A stretch of DNA of 64,000 nucleotides from Gnetum montanum (GCA_015680685.1 MNCI01025485.1:68897-132896); one strand, 5' to 3'. Positions 45,506 to 57,940 are shown, counted from the stretch's first letter. Notes: generated by a model not told the origin, from the sequence alone. Numbers and translations are program-made.

Positions 45506-46750
45506 TGTGGATCGTTGAACTTAGAAAGGGGGAGGGGATGAATAAGTTCCCCAAATCAAAGCTTTATAAAACAAAGCATACACATGAATTTATGTGGTTT
45601 CCCAACTTGGGTACTCCACACTCGAAGCATAGATAGCAAGAACACCTTCAAAATTTATTGCTATTAAAATGTGGTTGAAGAGACCACACCATGCATAGTC
45701 ATCAAGCTCAGCTCTAGAGTGTTGTACCATAGCACCAATCACTCAACCCTGTAAGGTTCCATTAGGCTTGGAAAATGTGATTTCAAGGATTCCACAACCT
45801 TTACAATCTTGAGCTTTGCATCTGAGTGTTGTATTGCATCACCAACAACTCAATCCCGTAGGATCCAGACAAGCTCAAGCACATCAACCTTGTAGGATAA
45901 CAAGAAAAAGAATTACAAGGGAAAATTGCAACTTAGTTTGCTAATCCTTGTATATTTAGGTATAACACACTTTACAATGCCAAAATGATAAAACAATGAA
46001 TAGCAACAGAGAATTCAATGATTACAAATGATTGTACAATGAATACAACAAGGCTTACACATTTTCCAATGCACATGAAGTCTTCTTATAGTTGCCATGT
46101 TATTAAATCCTTCTCTAAGCCTGGGAAATAGCTAGCTAATAGTCACTAATGGTCATGGGAGACATCTTTCCCATACCTAAGATGTTTCTTTGAATTTGTC
46201 TCCAAATCTGGGAAGACGTCTTTGTTTCTTGAAAGATGTCTTTCTGAAGTCTCCAAATTACAAAACGTCTTTGTCTAATGGAAGATGTCTTTTTGAACTT
46301 GGTTTGAAATCTATAAAGATGTCTCTACCTTATGAAAGACATATTTGTCTAAGAAAGACATCTCGCTATTTTTGAAGATGTTTGTCTAAGTTCTCTCCAA
46401 ACTTGCCAAGACATTTGCTACTCTCCAAAGATGTCTTTCTTCTCTTTCTCTTGCATGAGGAATGCATCATTCCTTGTCCATAACCTTGATCTTCTATATG
46501 CTTTAATGATGTCCACTTTACTTGTACAATATCAAGTCCTTTTTCACATTCTTTGGATGTTCATTTAAGGACATGTGGATGACCTCCTCCTTTGATCTCT
46601 AGGATAGTTTGTTCCTTGTCCTATGTAGCTCATCTTGGTTTCCCATCTACGTAGTCCTACAAACACAATAACCATACAACCATACAAATAACTTTTATCT
46701 CCATTTTACTTAACATTTTGAGCACATCAAAACACACCAAAAGTTCCATA
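45506..46750 (-). repeat. 3' LTR of element H (left copy)
   Basis: It matches the right copy along its length: GTTGAACTTAGAAAGGGGGA, GATGAATAAGTTCCCCAAA, repeated GAAGATGTCTTT motifs, CCATTTTACTTAACATTTTG, and the end TCCATA. The first base pair is TG where the other copy has TA. Confidence 0.9.
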
Positions 46751-46766
46751 ATATCCCCCTTTTTGG
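46751..46766 (-). other. Polypurine tract of element H
   Basis: The minus strand reads CCAAAAAGGGGGATAT directly before the LTR start TATGGA, the usual plant copia arrangement. It fixes the orientation of the element. Confidence 0.88.
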
Positions 46767-49000
46767 TGATGCTAAAAACTTAAGAAAATGGATTAGTGAT
46801 CATACAAGATCATACTAAAGTAACCATACTACTCTCCCCCTCTTTGAATAGCAACAAAAAGGATAAGGTGAGAAAATGTTAGTAGAAAAGATAGAATAGG
46901 ACAATAATATCCACATAATATGTAGAGCCAAGTATAAATCACAATCCTAAACAGATATAGGGAGTATGTATTTATTAGGTCCATGAATAGGTGCCCCAAA
47001 TTTTGCAAGAGTAGAACAAACCTTCCAAGTGAAATTCAATCTTGAAGTTGAAGTAAAGGCTTAAGAAACCTATCTCTAAAATAATAAGTCATTAGTAGTT
47101 CAAGGTGCTTGGAATTAAAATAATCTTCATTTTTATACAACATTAGCAAATGGACATATCTTCATGATGAGGTAAATATAGCCATACAACTTCACAATGG
47201 AAAAGCATTGATGTCAAATGAATTCATTCCCATAGAGTAATCATGTTATTAATCAAAATGTAGCCAAGAATGTACTACATCCTCCACTTAAGGCATGAGT
47301 GTAAAAATTGAGAACTTCTCTTTTGAGTTCAACATAAGGAGCTACAATTAATTCAATAAGAACCATGAACATTCAATTTTAAAGGTTAAAGCTATGATGA
47401 GACATGCATACTCCAATGTTTGTTCAAGGTAATGCAACATCCAAAACCATTGATCAAAAATAAAACATGATAATAAATATACATTCAAATAATTCTTGAA
47501 ATTCTCTCCTAATGTAAATATGATCATGTAAAAATAGTCAATTCATACAAAATATCTAAGATAGAGCATATAGAAATAGGTGTTTCATTAAGTATCACAC
47601 AAATAGGAAAGCAAGAATATTGCATGTGTTGCCACACATATCTCAATAACTGATCCAAGATTTTCAACCAATTTTTAAGCTTAAAGTGAAGTGTGAACTT
47701 TGAGGAGCAAGTAATCTATCTTCAAAATAAGTAATTGGTATGGATCTTTATCTTGGTAAATGAGCATATAACAATCTACAACTTGAAACCAGCCATGCTA
47801 AATTCCCAAAATCTACATCTCAAAGCAAATTATTCAATGGATAACTCGATCAATGGCATAGATACCCAAAAATGATCATGGCCTTGCTCATAATATCAAC
47901 TACTTGGTATATAAAAATAGATACTTCATGCTTAAGCTTATGATTAAACATTGAATAGGTGGGTTGTCAGTTGAAAATCCATGAGGACCAATAAAGATTG
48001 ATGATAAAAACCAAAGATAAAAGAAAACTAATCTAATAGATAGCATCATGTAATTCTAGAATTAACCAAAATAGTTTATCAAAAGATTATGAAAGTCACA
48101 CATGTTTTGATTTTAGTACAAGTCAATACAACAACCATAATCATTTACAAACAATAGATGCTGATGAGGAACTAAGTATTTATATATTGTTAAGTACCTT
48201 TTGAAGTCCTAATACACAACCATTCAAGACCTTGTCATCCCAATAAATACCTCTTAAAGTTATTTTCTTGCTCATTATGCATTTTGGCTAAATTCTCCAT
48301 GGACTCCCCCTACATTGATGGCCCCCAAGATGATTGAGATGTAGGCTCCCCTACATGTTTGCTACTTATCTTGGGCTTTTAAGATTAATCTACAAAAATC
48401 AAAAACACACTATAAGTGTAGATCAACATTAAGCTTAATTTATGGATATATAGATCTTCAACTAGCAATATTGATAGCATTTCAAAGCTTTGCGTTATCT
48501 TAAAATGGAAAAATCATCCCAAAGACTAAGAGCATAGAATCATCATAGGAATTTTAGATTAAGCAAGATTGAATAGCAAGACAAGAAATCAAAAAATAAA
48601 TATCCAAGGGAAATAATTACAAGAGCTATTATAAATCTTCCCAAAACAAATTATATTAATATCATGAATGAAAGAGAGAAATGCTCCAGAATCTGATTCC
48701 ACATTTTTGATCTATGACATGGATAATTTAGGACTTCTCATACACTATCCTTATTAACTAGCAAGCAAAGAGATATAGACTTAAATTAACTTACCTTGCT
48801 TGCTAATAAATTGAGAAGATTAATGGAGTTTGAGATGAGGTTCCCTATCATGAAGTACCTCTTCATCCTTAGGTACTCTTTCATTAGATCGTGTATGTGA
48901 TGTCTCTATTTGTTCATTTTTCTTGTCATAGAACTTTGAATCAACTTTTGCATTATTTTCAAAACTTCACTTCTCTTCATTCTCACTTATTGGTACATGC
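46767..49000 (-). other. Non-coding 3' interior of element H
   Basis: No protease, integrase or RT motif of Ty1/copia was seen on either strand. Frames are short. In a complete copia element pol would lie here. Confidence 0.6.
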
Positions 49001-50504
49001 ACAATTTCCTTACCAAAGCCCTTTTGACAAGACTAAGCATTAATCTTATTTTGATTATCATGGTTAAAATTTTACATAAAACCACAATTTTTACATATAA
49101 AAGTAGTGTTATCCTTATGATCAAAATTATCAAACCTTACTTGGGCTTGAGCTTGTATTTTCATGTGTTACATCCTCTAAATTCTTTGCCTGATTTTCAA
49201 GAAACTCCTCATCTTGAATCTTGCTACAATGCTTGTTATAAGAGGTTAGTGGTTGAATCTTAGCTTTTATGTCTAAGATCTCTTCTTTCATTTTAGCATG
49301 AATAAAATTTAACTTAGAAAGCACAAGTTTCTTTGCCTTCCTAATGAAATGATGTAAGAGAAAAATTTCTTCTTTAAATTCACTATACCTCCCATCACAC
49401 TTACCATGTTGTTTTGCCATATGTGAGGAAGATTCATTAGTACGCACCATGTAGATGAGATGAGAATCTTTAGGAGAATTACATGCTTCTTCTTCACTTT
49501 GCTCACTATCATCCCAACTTGTATAAAATTTTTTCTTTTCAGTTCCTCATCATTAAATCTATTCTTTGGTTAGACTTTGCTATCATTTGGATCACTAGGA
49601 CATTCAAAGGCCATATGACCTCTTCCTCCACAAACTCAACACTCTATGGAAGAAAAATCTAGATTAGAAGAATTTAAAAAATTCTACATCTTTCTTTACC
49701 TTTGAAGAAATTTGATCTTTTTTGTTGCTAAGATGTCCCTTTGTTTCTTCTTGTAAGTAATCGTTGTAGTCTCCCTGAGAGAAGAGTAATCTCATCTTCA
49801 TTTCCCTCATCATGCTCATTGACCTCCTTCCCCTTGGAGGTAGTCTTTAGAGCAATAGGTTTTTCTTAAATCGCTACTTCACTTATGAGATTCATTTCAT
49901 AGGCAATGAGAACACTTTGAAGTTCCTCAAATCATAGAGTTAAGAAACCTCTGATTTCCTCCATGGCTATGAGCTTAAGCCTAAACTCCAATTATAGAGT
50001 TCTGATCATTTTGATGATGATGTCACTTTCAAGCAAGTATTTCACTCTTCCTCTAATGGCTATAAAAAGATTGTTAACTCTAGAAAAATAATCCTTAATT
50101 CTCTCACCTTCTCACATTTTGATTTTATCATATTCACTTTACAAAACTAATAGTTTCCATTACTTAACAATAGAGGTTCCTTCATATGTAGCTTTTAAAG
50201 TTTGCAAAATATCTTTGGCCATTTTACATCCTGCTATCCTATTGAATTCAGATTTATTAAATGCACAATATAAATAATTTTTTGCTTTTAAATCAAACAT
50301 GAACTTATCCTTTTTCTCTTTAGACCATTTTTTGTGACGCTTGATGACGCAGGTGGTTTTGTTGACGAGTGGAGCATAGCCTTCCAAGATTGATTCCTAG
50401 ACTTCCAACTACATGGATTTGAAGAACCCTTGAATTCTAGCTTTCTAATAGGTGAAGTTAAACCCATCAAACATGGGTGGCCTTATGTAAGAGATCCTAT
50501 CCAT
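49000..50504 (-). pseudogene. UBN2-type gag of element H (pseudogene)
   Basis: The minus-strand ATG at 50504 begins MDRISYIRPPMFDGFNFTY, the start typical of plant copia gag (PPxFDGxNYxxW). The UBN2 core is in 50387-50160: KKWSKEKKDKFMFDLKAKNY, LYCAFNKSEFNRIAGCKMAK and LKATYEGTSIVK. A zinc knuckle (Cys-x2-Cys-x4-His-x4-Cys around VCGGRGHMAFECP) lies near 49590-49640 with one stop inside. A helical Lys/Glu-rich tail follows at 49450-49130. Gag would package the RNA. The reading is broken in several places. Confidence 0.8.
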
Positions 50505-50544
50505 TGTTCACTCTTGAAATTGATGATGAAACAAAGAGTAACAT

Positions 50545-50556
50545 GCTTCGATACTA
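50545..50556 (-). other. Primer-binding site of element H (initiator tRNA-Met type, decayed)
   Basis: The minus strand reads TAGTATCGAAGC two bases after the LTR; the plant initiator-Met site is TGGTATCAGAGC (three differences). Confidence 0.65.
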
Positions 50557-50558
50557 CC

Positions 50559-50624
50559 TATGGATTGTTGAACTTAGAAGGTGGGGGATGAATAAGTTCC
50601 CCAAATTGAACCTTTATAAAACAA

Positions 50625-50661
<37 letters not shown>

Positions 50662-51823
50662 TCAAATGGTTTTCCAAATTGGGTACTTCACACTCGGAGG
50701 ATAGATCACAAGCACACCTCTAGACTTTGTTTCTCTCAAAATGTGGTTGAAGGGATCATAACTTGTATAGTCTTCAAGCCCTACTCTAGAGTGTTGTACC
50801 ATAGCGCCAATCACTCAACCCTGCAAGATCCCATTAGGCTTGGAAAATGTGATTTCAAGGCTTCCACAACCTTTACAATCTAAAGCTCCACATTGGAGTG
50901 TTGTATCATAGCATCAACAACTCAATCTTGCAGGATTCCAACAAGCTTAAGCACATCAACCCTACAGGGAAACAAGAACAAGAATTACAAGGGAGAATTG
51001 CAACTTAGTTTGCTAATCCTTGTATAGTTAGGTACAACACACTTTACAATGCCAAAATGATAAAAAAATGAAGAGAAATAGAGAATTCAATGATTACAAA
51101 TGATTGTACAATGAATACAATAAGGCTTGCACATTTCCCAATGCACATGAAGTCTTCTTATAGCTATCATGTTGCTAAATCCTTCTCAAAACACATGCAA
51201 CGACTAGCTAACAATCACTAACAATCATGGGATATGTCTTTCCCATGCCTAAGACATCTCTTTGAATTTGCTTTCAAATCTTAGAAGATGTTTTTGTTTA
51301 TTAAAGATACCTTTCTAAAGTCTCCATACTAGAAGGTGTCTTTGTCTAATGGAAGATGTCTTTCTGGACTTAGTCTGCAACCTATAAAGATGTCTCTTCC
51401 TTGTGAAAGACGTCTTTCTCTAAGAAAAATGTCTTGCTATTTATGAAGATGTCTTTCTCTGAGTTCTCTCCAAATTTTCCAAGACGTCTGCTACTTCCTA
51501 GAGACATATTTCTTCACTTTCTCTTGCATGATGAATGCATTGTTCCTTGTTTGCAACCTTGATCTTCCATATACTTTAATGATGTCCACTTTGCTTCTAC
51601 AATATTAGGTCCTTGTCCATGTTCTTTGGATGTTCGTTTAAGGACACGAGGGTGACCTCCTCCTTTGAGCTCTAGGATAGTTTGTTCCTTGTCCTCTTTA
51701 ACTCATCTTGATTTCCCATGTGTGTAGTCCTACAAACACAATAACCATACAATCATACAAACAATTTTTTTCTCCATTTTACTTAACATTTTAAGCACAT
51801 CAAAACACACTAAAAGGTCCATA
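50559..51823 (-). repeat. 5' LTR of element H (right copy)
   Basis: It runs from TATGGATTGTTGAACTTAG to AGGTCCATA and contains a (CA)n expansion at 50627-50660 that the other copy has only as GCATACACATG. Degenerate GATGTCTTTCT motifs lie at 51230-51510. Confidence 0.9.
50627..50660. repeat. (CA)n microsatellite in LTR of H
   Basis: An uninterrupted CA run of 34 bases, absent from the sister LTR, so it expanded after insertion. Confidence 0.96.
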
Positions 51824-51828
51824 GTATT

Positions 51829-52545
51829 TCCTATACAAAACTTTACTTAACTCAAGTCATTGCCTTTAATAAGTAGTTCTATTGAATTACAAAATGAGGA
51901 ACATGATAAAGACAAACTACTAAAGAAAATGTATAGAAAAATCATTAAGTTAGAAAAAGCTATGTTTAAAATGAAATTTAAAGAAGATAAAAAATTTTGA
52001 CAAATAAAAAAATTAGATGTTCAAGCTAAGCTAGATGATATTGAAGAAAAAGAATACTTGGTTGATTCAAATCTAATAGAATTAGAAGAAGAATTTAAGG
52101 AATCTATGCACCTAGGTATACATTACTTAGAAAGATCATCTAGTAATGAAACATCTAAGAACTTACATTCAGGATACTCTCCTAATGATGCTTTCAATAA
52201 TAATGAAGCACCTAGATATGAACTCAAGAGTAGTAAGGAAAAGATGACTACATCTAGATTTCCAAATACAATACCTAAACCTACTATGAAAAGAAAATCA
52301 TTTGAAGAAAAACAAAAATCAAAATAGAAATTTCAACCAAATGAAAAAAATTTATTAAGAACCTTTCCCAAGAATGTTTAGAAAGCTAGGATTTTATGGC
52401 GAAGGGAGGTATGACATAATAGAAGATCTAAAAAGGAATAAAGCTAACATTAGTTTGTATCAATTAATTTAGACAGAAGGATGCTCGAAGAGAATTCTAA
52501 AAGAAATTAAGAATAAGAAGGTTAGCAATGTTGCACAAACTACAT
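51829..52545 (+). pseudogene. gag C-terminal/linker part of element G (pseudogene)
   Basis: After H the frame continues with a charged helical stretch (EEHDKDKLLKKMYRKIIKLE) and the open frame 52058-52327, which contains SNLIELEEEFKESMHLGIHY and a basic end (KPTMKRKSFEEKQKSK). Near 52375-52440 comes FRKLGFYGEGRYDIIEDLKR, followed by NISLYQLI, a linker block that many plant Tat-type polyproteins have ahead of protease. Confidence 0.6.
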
Positions 52546-53000
52546 TTATGACATTGATAAACCTATTAGTAAGACATCAATTGTAGATGACAAACATGCT
52601 TCACCTTTCTTATTAACTCTTGAACTAAAAGATAGATACCTACACAATTGCTTAGTTAATTAAGAAGCTACTTCAACATTAATTCCCTCATCAATATGTA
52701 AATAGCTATGATTAAAACCAGAACAATCAGATAGGAAAATTATTTAAGTTGATGAGAGTAGAGTAAAGATAGTAGGCCAATTACTAAATGCACTACTTCA
52801 ATTAGCTTCAGACCCGATAATTAAAAGCAAATTCATAATTCAAGTAGCTAACATCCTAGATTCCTATAGCTTATTATTAAGTAGAAGTTATAGCCAAAAT
52901 TTCTTTGGGTATATAGCAGTAGATTATTCACACTTGTGGTTACCATGGAAAGAAAAATTGAATTAGATTTTTATATGTAGTGAATTATTGATGATAAAAA
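52545..53000 (+). pseudogene. Protease region of element G (pseudogene)
   Basis: The text LTLELKDRYLHNCLVN, EATSTLIPSSICK, ESRVKIVGQLLNALLQLASD and FGYIAVDYSHLWLPWKEKLN has the Tat-type protease layout: a small residue cluster where the active site should be, a flap-like middle, and a final hydrophobic Trp-rich end. The catalytic Asp-Ser-Gly is not visible; NxEATS stands in its place. Confidence 0.5.
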
Positions 53001-53109
53001 ATGTAACTTCTAATGGAAATAATAAGATGATCAAATCAAAATAAGTAGAATTAGGAGTTAGCTTTATTTAAGAATTACAAATTATTTCTTTTGATAGTTA
53101 GCAAAAATA

Positions 53110-53568
53110 ATTATGACAATTATATTTTGATGGAGCTTGTAATACCAAGGGATCAATAATTGGTATTATCTTAATTAGTCTAAAAAATACATGAAATCAA
53201 GAGTCATACATTACAGTTCCCTTGTAGTAATAACAGAGTTGAGTATGAATCTCTATGCAGAGGATTGAAAATAGCTCATAAAAAAGGAATTCAAAAATTG
53301 GAAGTTAAAAGAGATTCAAAGCTTATATGTGACTAAGGGAAAATGTAGTGTTAAAAGTTCATTTCTTAAAAATTACAAACAAATGATAATAAGATTTCTT
53401 GAATCGTTTATGGAGTACAAAGTTGAAAATATCCTAAGAGAAGAGAATCAAATAGTTGATGAGCTCACAATAGCCACCTCAACTCTTGACTTAACAAGGA
53501 TAACTAAAAATCATAAGATAGGAATTGAATTAGAGTCTAAACCAATGATCCTTGATAATAAGAATTAG
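53110..53568 (+). pseudogene. Archaeal-type RNase H domain of element G, upstream of RT (pseudogene)
   Basis: QLYFDGACNTKGSIIGIILI opens the domain near 53118-53177. NNRVEYESLCRGLKIAHKKG follows near 53233, then LEVKRDSKLI near 53300. After frame breaks, the open frame 53329-53568 carries KSSFLKNYKQMIIRFLESF and ILREENQIVDELTIATSTLD. The four acidic catalytic positions (FDGA, EYES, RDSK, VDEL) are all kept. This is the RNase H form found as an extra domain in Tat elements. Here it lies before RT, with the second, conventional RNase H after RT. Confidence 0.78.
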
Positions 53569-53799
53569 TTTCAAGCTTTTGAAGATGGTCATCAAATAAT
53601 TGAACTTCTCAAAAACATAGGAGAATTCAAAAATCAAATCTATGAAGGGGATGGTTTAAGACTAAGAGTAAGAGGAATATGACAACAGGTGTTACAATTC
53701 AAAGAAAATTTTAAGAAAAAATTAGTAAAAGGATCAAGTGTCCAAAATCATAAAGATCGAGCTTATGAAACAATAAAATTTGAATGTCAAGACATTTTA

Positions 53800-54830
53800 A
53801 GAAACCTTAACATTGGATTAAAATTATAGTCATAAATAAAAAGACAAATGATATAGGTTCTCAAGGGGATTTTAGACAATTTTGCTTGGTCTTATGATCA
53901 TTTAAGAACTTTTAATCCTAATATTATAATCCATAAAATCCTTTTAATAGAAGATTACAAGATATTTAAACAAAAATTAAGGAAGTTTCAAACTAGCAAT
54001 GAGAGCTGAGACCAAGAAGCTATAAATTGCTGGCATAATATACCTAATAAGTTATTTAGCTTGGATAGCTACTTTGGCACCAATCATGAAGAAGAACAAA
54101 GATATAAAATTATGAGCTGATTTAAGAAACTTAAATGAAGCTTTAATTAAGGATAAGTATTCACTCCCAAGAATTGATGAAATATTGATAAAAGTATCAA
54201 GATATTAATTATATTCATTCTTAGATGAATTTTTAGGTTATAATCATATAATAGTAGATAAGAATGATAGATATAAAACAACATTCATCACAAAACAAGG
54301 AACTTTTACATATAAAAGGATGCCTTTTAGCCTATCAAATGTAGGGGCTACTTTTCAATGAGCTATGGATACTACATTTAGAGGACTTATTGCAAAAACT
54401 ATAGCCATTTATCTAGACAATATTACAATATATTCAAATAATGAATTAGACCACATATTTCACTTACAACAAATATTTGATAGATATAGAGAATTTGGTA
54501 TTTCCTTGAATCCAAAAGATGTTTTTTTGGGTGAATTCAAGTAGCTTACTTGAGCATATTATTTGTCAAAAAGAAATAGTTACTAATCAAGCCAAAGTAT
54601 AAGCTATCCAAGGTATAGAACATCTTACAAATATGAAAGCACTAAGATCTTTCTTTGGAAAGATAAACTTTATCAAAAAATTCATACAAGGATTTAAAAA
54701 AATAAGAAAGCCTCTTTTAAAAATGTTGAGGAAAGATGTTGAAGTACAAAAGAGAAAAGATCTATTTAAGGAAGCCATTGTAGAAGCCCCATATTTAGTA
54801 AAACCAAAGCTAAAAGAACATTTCTAGTTA
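53800..54830 (+). pseudogene. Reverse transcriptase of element G (pseudogene)
   Basis: The pre-RT block DNFAWSYDHLRTFNPN lies near 53875. RT motifs follow: DLRNLNEALIKDKYSLPRID near 54118, FLDEFLGYNHIIVDKNDRYK, TFITKQGTFTYKRMPFSLSN and VGATFQ near 54280-54360. The catalytic box is IYLDNITIYS near 54410, where the second Asp is Asn. The connection part is the open frame 54633-54827 (ALRSFFGKINFIKKFIQGFK). The changed box means that it could not polymerise. Confidence 0.84.
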
Positions 54831-55200
54831 TATGTCTTTTCCTCAATAGATTCACTAACTACAGTACTAACACAAAAGAATGAAAAGGAGGAAAGACCAA
54901 TTGAATAATTTGGTTATCAATTAAGAGTTGAAAGAAATTACTCTAAGCTTGAAAAATAAGTATTTGTTGTAATTAAAGCCTTGGAACATTTCAAGTATTA
55001 TTTACAAGATATTGTAGTTCACATTATGATAGTAGAACCAACCACAAGATCATTTTTATCACAAAATGAAATTGGAAAAAAAGAACAAACTAGATAATAA
55101 AATTACAAAAATTCAATTTTACTCTAGAAATGTGTAAAATAGTCAAGGATATAGGATTAGCTAGGATGATGACAAAAGAATTTGAGCATGGGATGCTAGC
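54830..55200 (+). pseudogene. Conventional gypsy RNase H of element G (pseudogene)
   Basis: The text YVFSSIDSLTTVLTQKNEKE, then GYQLRVERNYSKLEK and VFVVIKALEHFKYYLQDIVV is the usual RNase H that follows RT in Ty3/gypsy. The first catalytic Asp is in SSIDSLTT. A post-domain helix (LARMMTKEFEHGMLAFF) runs to about 55205. Confidence 0.75.
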
Positions 55201-55299
55201 TTTTTTTGAAACCAGAAATTGGTATGATGATATCTTAAAATTTCTAGTTAGCCAAGATTTTTCAAGAATCTATCTAAAAGTAAAAAAAAAAAAAAAGCT

Positions 55300-55980
55300 T
55301 TTATAATTAAGACAAAGAAGTATATTTTCACTCGAGTTTTATATAGAACTAGTTTTCAAGAAATCTTGCTAGAATGTATACCCACTTAAAAGGTTGAAGA
55401 AATTCTTAAAAAATTCCATGATCATAAGGGCTTGTATTATGAATCTCCTAGAACCATAATGAAACATATATTGAGATATGATTTCTATTGGCTTACAATG
55501 TATAAAGATTTGCAAGACAAGATTTTAACTTGCCGTAAGTTTCAAATTCATAGACTAAAGCTAAAAAAAGATAATGCTCCACTAAAACCAGTAATAGTGA
55601 ATAAACATTTTTAAAGATAGGGATTAGATTTCATAAGAGCTATTTCTCCATCTCAAGCAAGGCATAGATTTATTTTGACAGCCACTAACTATTTCATGAA
55701 ATGGCTAGAAGCTAAGGCTCTAAGAAAAGGCATATCTTACAATGTAATCAAGTTTCTTAACTAGTGCATCATAAATCGATTTGAAATGCTAGAATCTCTT
55801 ATTATTGATAATAGCACAACTTTCTAATTAGCTGAGTTCATAAGATGAGCTTTAGATAAATCAATTTTGCTTTATTCATATCCAAACTATTATCCATAAA
55901 GAAATGTTCTAATTGAGTCCACAATTAGAAAACTAATCTTTTATATCAAACACTCCATGGATAATAGTATAGGAAATTCG
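55300..55980 (+). pseudogene. Integrase of element G (pseudogene)
   Basis: The zinc-binding part covers HDHKGLYYESPRTIMKHIL and the Cys pair of ILTCRKFQIH (second Cys changed to Phe or shifted) in the open frame 55432-55614. The core starts GLDFIRAISPSQARHRF and LTATNYFMKWLEAKALRKGI; the expected Asp of TDYF is Asn. The second block reads LIIDNSTTF near 55797, and the third YYP.RNVLIESTIRKL near 55890 keeps its Glu. The reading fades at about 55980. Confidence 0.8.
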
Positions 55981-57940
55981 CATGAACTATTGCAGGGGTC
56001 CTTTAGACTAACAACATTAGGATAAAGAGTTCCATAACTATAACTAAAAAATTTTGACACTAGAAACTGGAAATCTCTATGCAAAATAGTTTCAACCTCA
56101 AGATCCATGAGTCTAAAGAATCTAAGGTGCCCTAGATGATCATGTCAATCACTTAAGGACTTAATGATCTATTATTGAATATAGAAAAATGATCTAAATG
56201 GGTGATAAATGTGTGAGTAATAGATTCAACACTAAATCTGTGAGTGAGCTAAGTGTTAATACAAAAAATAAAAAATATGGCCAAAACACTACAAATTTTT
56301 ATTAAATATGTAAAATATAAATTCAAAAGATATAAATCTACAAGACTCTATGACTTTCAAAGTGTGGAACTACAAGGGTTCCACAAATCCCTTTGAAATT
56401 TCTATAGGAAGATTTGGTGCTGGGTTAGCAACATGTATTCAGTAATCATACTAGATGCTATGGCTCATTGGATCTATGTCAAACTAAAAATTGTAATAAG
56501 TTCTTAGTGCTCTTGGTGGTCAACACTAGGGGAAAAATGGCTATGTGCTCTTAGATTTTTGGCTGCTCCAAAAATTTACATGTTTTGAAGAGTTCAAATA
56601 TCCAAAAAGTCCTTGGAAATTGCATTGGTTCTTTTTTATATAGGTTGTGGCTTGTTGTTTTCATGTTAACTTTGTTCTGGCAGGTTTCCTAACATTCTAC
56701 ATAGCGTTTTTGACATTTACACTGGCCAAAGAACTACAATGTTATTACATCATTTACACTAGAATTAATAGTGTTTTCATAACATGAGCTGAATTTATGT
56801 TGGTCTAGCATAATTCATAGTACTTTTCATGTTTCATGCTATGAATTACACTTTACATTATAAGAATGCTACAGGATTTTTGGTGAAATATGGTTACAAG
56901 ACATATTCTTTGGGGAGAAATCAAGGTATTTGTTTTACTCTTAAATCTGATTAGAATTACATTTAAAAATTTTCTTTGAGGTATTTCATTGGTCCCTATT
57001 CGTTGATGTTTAGAGGATTAACACGAAAGACATCAACAAAGAATGTGAAACACCATCACAAGTTCATCACCAATGTTTCTCTCTCCACACTTGATTCCAT
57101 GGATGTCAAATCATGCTAAGGAGTACTTACAATGGTGAAGTAAGGTTAGAATGGAGAATGATAAGGATTTAGAATGAGGTAGTTTGAATAAGTGTTTATG
57201 CAGAAATGCTCAAAAAGGCTAATGAAGTATTTCAAATGTGTTGACATCATAGTTATGACATAATGATATGCTTATTAGCTAAAAATTGCTATGTGCTTTA
57301 TTCTTGACTTACTAGTTACTAAAAACATTAAGGAAAGCCAACATTTTGTCATGGGTTTCTTTGGTCACCTGGCTCATTATGTTTGTTTTTTGCATTTTTA
57401 AGCCATTGTTTTACTTTACTTTAGGCTACCTTGGGCTCTTGGATTTCTTGGCTTTCCTCCCCCTTTTCTTGGGAGTGAAGCCTTCTTTGGGTTTCAGTGC
57501 CAAGACCAAAATTTTGTTATGATTTCATTGAATTGAAGAATTAAGAGATTTAGAAAATGGATTGATTAATCCTATGAAGTATATCACATGACCAAGATAT
57601 AATAATGTCACACATAGGTTTTCATCATAAGCAAGGTGTTAGAGGCTAAAACATTGTATGGTTATGGCTTAGAAGGGATATCAGAAAAAACATGGCAAAG
57701 ATGCCAATGACATGGTCAAATAAGCTAGTTGAATGTCATGCATTAAGATCACATGATAACTCTCTACTACGATGAGTCACACCTCTACGATGACTTCAGG
57801 TTCATCCTACAAACATAACTTAGAGAGAGAAAGAAAAAAAACCAAAGAAACATGGAATAACTAGAGATAACATGAGATAAGATGATATTAGCAAGCAAAC
57901 ATTGGTTTTCATGAGATTCATGAGATAAGTGTTGCATGTG
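55980..57940. other. Unassigned region after element G, no gene seen
   Basis: AT-rich, with TACATTTACACTAG-type repeats near 56700-56770 but no recognised protein text or LTR. The 3' LTR of G was expected here and not found. Confidence 0.4.

Larger units (their letters stand above)
45506..51823 (-). mobile_element. Element H: gag-only Ty1/copia-type element nested in G
   Basis: The 6318-bp element is flanked by GTATT (45501-45505 and 51824-51828). Two LTRs of about 1.25 kb enclose 3.8 kb. In minus orientation the primer-binding site follows the right LTR, and the polypurine tract AAAAAGGGGGATAT precedes the left LTR. The only protein recognised is a UBN2-type gag with a zinc knuckle; protease, integrase and RT were not found in 46767-49000. 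Short LTR ends are TATGGA/TCCATA (TGTGGA in one copy). Confidence 0.9.
43660..55980 (+). mobile_element. Element G: Tat/Ogre-like Ty3/gypsy retrotransposon split by element H
   Basis: Plus-strand order is LTR-like region, gag, [element H], gag C-terminal part, protease, archaeal-type RNase H, RT, RNase H, integrase. The second RNase H points to the Tat lineage, but there it usually lies after the RT-RNase H pair rather than before RT. All parts are interrupted by stops, and no 3' LTR was recognised up to 57 kb. The interior of G is exactly restored if H and one GTATT are removed. Confidence 0.8.
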
